The notes below the pieces were generated by a model, which was not told the DNA's origin, searched no databases, and saw only the letters and a list, made by a program, of their open reading frames with translations. The translations under genes were made by a program, and so were the position numbers. From Actinomycetota bacterium (GTDB lineage: Bacteria > Actinomycetota > Acidimicrobiia > Acidimicrobiales > Acidimicrobilacustridaceae): a stretch of 33,016 nucleotides of DNA. The stretch spans positions 1-33,016 of the forward strand of contig WLMU01000013.1 in the NCBI GenBank assembly GCA_009700115.1, given 5' to 3'. Shown in pieces: positions 29,489 through 33,016 of the stretch; the first letter of the stretch is position 1; each line of letters opens with the position of its first letter.

Positions 29489-30832
29489 ATGCGCAGACTA
29501 CCCACCGCTGCTGCCATCACTGCTGTCGTGGCACTGATGATCGGTGTCATCGGGTTTGTCGTGAGTGCGATGACCAGCCCCGTTTCGGCCGAAACATCCA
29601 CAACGATCATCAACGAGGGCAGCCCCGATGGCTTTGTCGCTGTCGTGAAGGTCAGTGGTCTTCTCGATCCAGTGATGGTCGATTTCATTCGTTCTTCGAT
29701 TGACGACGCGATCAACGAAGGCGCGCTGGCGCTCATTCTTCAAACGGATTCGAACGGTGTTGTCGTCGACGATGCGACGTTTGCCGCGTTGTTGAACGCA
29801 ATGCTTGCTTCACCAGTTCCGATTGATGTGTGGGTTGGCCCCTCGGGTTCACATCTCACCGGTTTGCCTGCGCAACTCGTTGGTGCTGCTGATCAAGTTG
29901 GTATGGCTCCTGGTTCGCGACTTGGTGATGCTGGCCAACCTGTGGTTTCCGGTCTGGACGCGAAGCGACTCGCTCCCATCACGGACAAGACCGTGAATGC
30001 GCAAGAAGCTGCGGATCTTGGTGTTACGACAGTCGCGGCACCAACAATCGGCGATTTCCTTGTGAATCTTCCTGGCGTGGCGACTCGTGAAGTCACTGCT
30101 GATAACGGCGAAACGCGCCGAGAGCCGTTGACGCAAGTTCGTTTCGGTCAGCTCTCGCTGGTGTCGAATCTCATGCATACGGTTGCTAGCCCTGCAGTGG
30201 CGTACTTGTTGATCACTGTTGGACTTGCTTTGATCATCTTCGAGCTGTTCACCGCCGGAGTTGGTGTTGCAGGCGTCGTTGGTGCGGCAGCATTCATTCT
30301 TTCCGGATACGGAATGTGGGTATTGCCGACGCATTGGTGGGCGTTTGTTCTGCTCGCTATTTCGATATTCGCATTCGCGATTGATGTACAAACCGGCGTG
30401 CCAAGAGTGTGGACCGGTATCGGCATGGTGTTGTTCGTTGTGTTTTCATTCACCGTGTATGACGGCATGTCGATGTCGTGGATCACGTTGCTTGTCGCGA
30501 TCCTGGGTATTGCCCTGACATTCCTCGGGGGCATGCCATCGATGGTTCGCACGCGTTTTTCGACGCCAACGATCGGGCGTGAGTGGATGATCGGCGAGAT
30601 CGGTCGGGCTGTCACTGGAATTAACCCTGACGGCGTTGTCCAGATCCGAGAGGCCCTTTGGCGGGCATCGACCAATCGCTCGACGCCCATCGAAGAACTC
30701 GACCGAGTTCGGGTGGTGAGCATCGACGGTTTGGTTCTTGAGGTTGAGCCCGAAACGGGTGGGGCCAAGGATTACCGCGATCGTTCCGGGGGCTCCGATC
30801 CCAAGGGGCAGAAGGAATCTCCTGCGGAATAG
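29489..30832 (+). CDS. Long NfeD-like membrane protein with a protease-like domain
   Basis: A 447-residue NfeD-family protein. A signal-like helix (about 8-30) is followed by a ClpP/SppA-like domain (about 45-195), a cluster of membrane helices (about 245-365) and a C-terminal OB-fold-like domain (about 380-430). In long NfeD proteases the nucleophile lies in an AASAG-type motif ahead of MAPG; here the aligned region GPSGSHLTGLPAQLVGAADQ has no serine at that point, only Thr124-Gly125, so proteolytic activity is doubtful. DQVGMAPGSRLGDAGQPV matches the following family block. The ATG at 29489 follows GGAGG (29478-29482) with a 6-base spacer. Partner stomatin/flotillin genes, often adjacent elsewhere, are not seen here. 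Confidence 0.85.
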   Translation: MRRLPTAAAITAVVALMIGVIGFVVSAMTSPVSAETSTTIINEGSPDGFVAVVKVSGLLDPVMVDFIRSSIDDAINEGALALILQTDSNGVVVDDATFAALLNAMLASPVPIDVWVGPSGSHLTGLPAQLVGAADQVGMAPGSRLGDAGQPVVSGLDAKRLAPITDKTVNAQEAADLGVTTVAAPTIGDFLVNLPGVATREVTADNGETRREPLTQVRFGQLSLVSNLMHTVASPAVAYLLITVGLALIIFELFTAGVGVAGVVGAAAFILSGYGMWVLPTHWWAFVLLAISIFAFAIDVQTGVPRVWTGIGMVLFVVFSFTVYDGMSMSWITLLVAILGIALTFLGGMPSMVRTRFSTPTIGREWMIGEIGRAVTGINPDGVVQIREALWRASTNRSTPIEELDRVRVVSIDGLVLEVEPETGGAKDYRDRSGGSDPKGQKESPAE

Positions 30833-30877
30833 GGAGTGACGTCAGACGATGGTCAGGCTGCTGACTGACAGTGTTTT

Positions 30878-30896
30878 CATCCCATTTACCGGGATG
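30878..30896 (+). terminator. Small hairpin between the NfeD-like gene and whiB
   Basis: CATCCC (30878-30883) and GGGATG (30891-30896) form a 6-bp stem; a T6 run occurs 16 bases further on (30913-30918). The stem is short and the run is distant, so termination is possible but weakly supported. Confidence 0.25.
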
Positions 30897-30977
30897 TGAC
30901 ATTCGTCGCATTTTTTCTTGCAATGGAGGGGAACCCGGTTGTACGTTCGCCATCCGGAGTAGGGAGGCAGTTCTGCG

Positions 30978-31241
30978 ATGAGCATTCAGCGTGTTGAAGT
31001 CGATTGGCAGATGAAGGCGGAGTGTCGGGGACCACAGGCCGTGGTTTTCTTCCCGCCCTCACAATTCGAGCGCAAGGAAGACAAGCTTCAGCGCGAGAAC
31101 CGAGCCAAAGAAATTTGCACGGAGTGTTCCGTGCGTCCCGATTGTCTTGATTACGCCCTGTCGATCCGTGAACCGCACGGCATCTGGGGTGGACTCAATG
31201 AACTTGAACGAAAGGCCCTGCTGACACAGCACGCGGTCTGA
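30978..31241 (+). CDS. WhiB-family iron-sulfur regulator
   Basis: An 87-residue WhiB-like protein, a [4Fe-4S] transcription factor that usually acts with the primary sigma factor and is specific to actinobacteria. The four cluster cysteines are Cys16 (AECRG), Cys47, Cys50 and Cys56 (CTECSVRPDC), and the G-I-W-G-G turn is in HGIWGGLNELER. FFPPSQFERKEDKLQRENRAKEIC is typical of WhiB1/WhiB4-like members. GGAGG (30963-30967) stands 10 bases before the ATG. Proximity to the Get3-like pair parallels mycobacteria, where whiB4 adjoins Rv3679-Rv3680; that equivalence is an inference. A strong terminator follows. Confidence 0.95.
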   Translation: MSIQRVEVDWQMKAECRGPQAVVFFPPSQFERKEDKLQRENRAKEICTECSVRPDCLDYALSIREPHGIWGGLNELERKALLTQHAV

Positions 31242-31285
31242 AAGGCCTGCGACGTTGGTTCGGGGGGACCAATGCTCGCTGCAGA

Positions 31286-31331
31286 CCCAGCGTCGGGTTC
31301 GGTTCTTCCGACCCGGCGCTGGGGCATTTTT
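31286..31331 (+). terminator. Intrinsic terminator after whiB
   Basis: A 14-bp stem (31286-31299 with 31310-31323, two G-U pairs, CCCAGCGTCGGG arm) with a 10-base loop is followed by T5 (31327-31331). This is a standard Rho-independent terminator. Confidence 0.88.
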
Positions 31332-31378
31332 GCGGTCAAGAGTCCACAACGCGGCGGCCTTCGCGGGATCCTCACCGA

Positions 31379-31384
31379 TACGCT
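31379..31384 (+). promoter_or_regulatory. Putative -10 hexamer (TACGCT) of fxsA
   Basis: TACGCT ends 6 bases before the GTG at 31391, with no Shine-Dalgarno sequence. It mirrors the copy before the SnoaL-like gene exactly in hexamer and spacing. Confidence 0.45.
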
Positions 31385-31390
31385 GGCCTT

Positions 31391-31870
31391 GTGTCGCTGA
31401 CTCTGTTCGTCGTGTTTGTCGTCTTCCCGCTCATCGAGCTGGGTGTCATCATTTTCGTGGCTGACGCGATCGGCATCTTCCCGACGATTGTGCTGCTCAT
31501 TGCCATGAGCGCTTTCGGTGCGTGGCTCGTAAAACGCGAAGGGATCGGCGTGATGCGCCGGACACGACTTGCGGCGAATCGTGGCGAACTCCCAGGCGAC
31601 CAAATGCTCGACGGAGCAATGTTGGCAATCGCCGGCGTGTTGTGCATTGTGCCCGGGTTCATCTCGGGCACGATTGGGCTGCTGTTGCTTATCGGACCCG
31701 TTCGACGACCAGTTGGTCGGCGCCTTGTACGTCGGTGGACGCGTATGGCGTCATTGGTCGGTTTTACTCGCCGTCGTCGTGGTGCCGTTCAGGTCGAATG
31801 GGTTGGCGATATCACTCCGACGCATTCCCCACCGAACCCGGCAAGTGAACTCGGGCCAGTGAATGACTGA
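31391..31870 (+). CDS. FxsA-family membrane protein
   Basis: A 159-residue cytoplasmic-membrane protein of the FxsA family (in E. coli, overproduction relieves exclusion of phage T7 by the F plasmid). The N-terminus LFVVFVVFPLIELGVIIFVAD and the following IGIFPTIVLLIAMSAFGAWLV are the family's first two membrane helices; a conserved LPGDQMLDGAML leads into the third (IAGVLCIVPGFISGTIGLLLL), followed by a basic cytoplasmic tail. The GTG start is supported by TACGCT 6 bases upstream. The last 8 bases overlap the next gene, so translation is coupled. The cellular role of the family is poorly known. Confidence 0.88.
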   Translation: MSLTLFVVFVVFPLIELGVIIFVADAIGIFPTIVLLIAMSAFGAWLVKREGIGVMRRTRLAANRGELPGDQMLDGAMLAIAGVLCIVPGFISGTIGLLLLIGPVRRPVGRRLVRRWTRMASLVGFTRRRRGAVQVEWVGDITPTHSPPNPASELGPVND

Positions 31871-32711
31871 CACCTTTACGACGGAACCCCCGTTGATTCA
31901 TGACGTGCCACAGAGAATTTCACCGCTGGTTCGTCGCATCACGGCGAACAATCCGAGCCATATGACCGGCCCTGGAACCAACACGTATCTCGTTGGAAAC
32001 GACGAGGTAGTCGTTATCGATCCCGGTCCGGAAGATGCAGCACACACGGCGGCGATTCTCCAAGCGGCCGAAGGTCGTATTCGTTGGATCATCTGTACTC
32101 ATACTCATCCTGACCATTCGCCGGGCGTGCCTGCATTGAAGGCTGAGACCGGTGCCAAGGTGATGGCGTGGAGTAATCGCAATGGTCTCAAGACTGACCA
32201 GCGACTTCGTGATGGCGACCAACTCACTGCCGATGAGTTCACCCTCACTGCGGTGCATACGCCAGGGCATGCAGGTAATCACCTTTGTTTCTTCCTTGAA
32301 GGCGAACGTGTGCTGTTCTCCGGCGATCACATCATGCAGGGCTCAACTGTGGTGATTACGCCGCCTGACGGCGATATGGGGGCCTATCTCGAGTCATTGG
32401 CCAAGGTGCGGGCGCTATCACCGCTGACTATTGCTCCAGCTCACGGCCACGTCATCACCGATCCAAATTCAGTCATCGACTGGTACGTCTCGCATCGGCT
32501 TGAACGGGAAGCGCAATTGCATGACCTGATGATCGAGATGGGAAGTGCACGAATAGGGCAACTTGTTGAAGCCGCCTATGTCGACCTTGACCCGATTCTC
32601 ATTCCGATGGCGAAACGCTCAGTTCATGCCCATCTTCGCAAGCTCGCTCAAGAGGGCAAGGTCGAAGGCGAAGGCGCTCGAAGCGTTTGGTCGACGGTTA
32701 CACCGAACTGA
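31863..32711 (+). CDS. Metallo-beta-lactamase-fold hydrolase (LACTB2-like)
   Basis: A 282-residue metallohydrolase. The metal site is complete: HTHPDH (HxHxDH motif) at about residues 78-85, the His in HTPGHAGNH, the Asp in LFSGDHIMQG and the His in PAHGH. After the metallo-beta-lactamase domain, residues from about 215 form a helical, winged-helix-like C-terminal domain (MAKRSVHAHLRKLAQEGKV), the layout of LACTB2-type proteins. LACTB2 is a single-stranded RNA endonuclease in mitochondria, while bacterial members are often annotated as hydrolases; the substrate here is open. The ATG overlaps the fxsA end by 8 bases, so it is the second gene of that operon. The next gene is convergent. Confidence 0.88.
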   Translation: MTDTFTTEPPLIHDVPQRISPLVRRITANNPSHMTGPGTNTYLVGNDEVVVIDPGPEDAAHTAAILQAAEGRIRWIICTHTHPDHSPGVPALKAETGAKVMAWSNRNGLKTDQRLRDGDQLTADEFTLTAVHTPGHAGNHLCFFLEGERVLFSGDHIMQGSTVVITPPDGDMGAYLESLAKVRALSPLTIAPAHGHVITDPNSVIDWYVSHRLEREAQLHDLMIEMGSARIGQLVEAAYVDLDPILIPMAKRSVHAHLRKLAQEGKVEGEGARSVWSTVTPN

Positions 32712-32719
32712 TCCGCGCA

Positions 32720-33016
32720 TTAGTCCGGCGGGTGATCAGGGAAGCGGTCGTACTGCCACAAGACCGGGAACAGAACGATCCAGGCAACGACGACACCGAT
32801 CGTTGCAACGCCACCGAGAACGACGGCTCGGCCTGTTCCGAGTAGCTGACCAGCAACACCGGATTCAAACGCGCCAAGTTCGTTCGAAGCGCCTATGAAG
32901 ACACCCTCAACTGCCATCACGCGACCACGAGCTGAAGACGGCGTAACTAGCGGAACCAATGTGCTGCGGATGTACACGCTGACCGAATCGGCGGCGCTCA
33001 ACAACATGACGCTCAG
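32720..33016 (-). CDS. MFS transporter, C-terminal part (5' end lies outside the window)
   Basis: The last 98 residues of a major facilitator superfamily protein; the frame is still open at the window edge. Segments are STLVPLVTPSSARGRVMAVE, GVFIGASNELGAFESGVAGQ and two membrane helices ending in VVAWIVLFPVL. STLVxLxTPxxxRGRV followed by FIGASNELGxFESG is characteristic of DHA3/EntS-like exporters. The substrate cannot be inferred from this part. Confidence 0.85.
   Translation of the reverse strand: MSVMLLSAADSVSVYIRSTLVPLVTPSSARGRVMAVEGVFIGASNELGAFESGVAGQLLGTGRAVVLGGVATIGVVVAWIVLFPVLWQYDRFPDHPPD

Overview
The window looks like chromosomal DNA of a moderately GC-rich actinobacterium, most likely of the class Acidimicrobiia (freshwater or marine Ilumatobacter-like lineages are the best fit). 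Reasons: a WhiB regulator, an acyl-CoA carboxylase epsilon subunit, LLM-family (F420-type) oxidoreductases, a pair of Get3/ArsA-like ATPases near whiB, an aspartokinase gene with an internal in-frame start, a heliorhodopsin, and frequent GTG starts. The assignment is inferred from gene content, not from a marker phylogeny. Coding density is very high: no gene-free stretch exceeds about 170 bases, and no insertion sequence, prophage, CRISPR array or other mobile element is visible.

Layout. 1-2353: crotonyl-CoA carboxylase/reductase (5' part only) divergent from an acetyl-CoA acetyltransferase. 2355-5349: recR, ebfC and dnaX on the minus strand, preceded by the SRP RNA. 5610-6374: tRNA-Ser(GGA), tadA, tRNA-Ser(CGA). 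6457-11690: ABC exporter, LLM oxidoreductase, SnoaL-like protein, DUF4190-type membrane protein and an ATP-grasp enzyme. 11692-13731: heliorhodopsin, a stand-alone 5'-3' exonuclease, tatA. 13869-21403: carboxylase beta and epsilon subunits, a second LLM oxidoreductase, a class III CoA-transferase, ethylmalonyl-CoA mutase, aat and 3-hydroxybutyryl-CoA dehydrogenase. 21528-24315: a degenerate methyltransferase/S51-like pair and two membrane-anchored prolyl-isomerase-like proteins of different folds. 24376-26882: lysC, asd and tRNA-Pro(CGG). 26934-33016: receiver-domain protein, Get3/ArsA-like pair, NfeD-like protein, whiB, fxsA, metallo-beta-lactamase-fold hydrolase and the 3' end of an MFS transporter gene.

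How the genes work together. Thiolase, 3-hydroxybutyryl-CoA dehydrogenase, crotonyl-CoA carboxylase/reductase and ethylmalonyl-CoA mutase are four steps of the ethylmalonyl-CoA pathway of acetyl-CoA assimilation. The propionyl-CoA-type carboxylase would process the propionyl-CoA this pathway makes. They lie within 21 kb, interleaved with housekeeping genes. lysC and asd catalyse the first two steps of the aspartate-family amino-acid pathway.

The observations most worth following are: the heliorhodopsin gene, apparently leaderless and head-to-head with a nuclease gene; a recurring TANNNT hexamer (often TAGCGT) 6-9 bases before start codons that lack a Shine-Dalgarno sequence; an inverted/direct repeat at the ccr promoter; and several proteins that keep a fold but seem to have lost catalytic residues. 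I found no clearly new multi-gene system.
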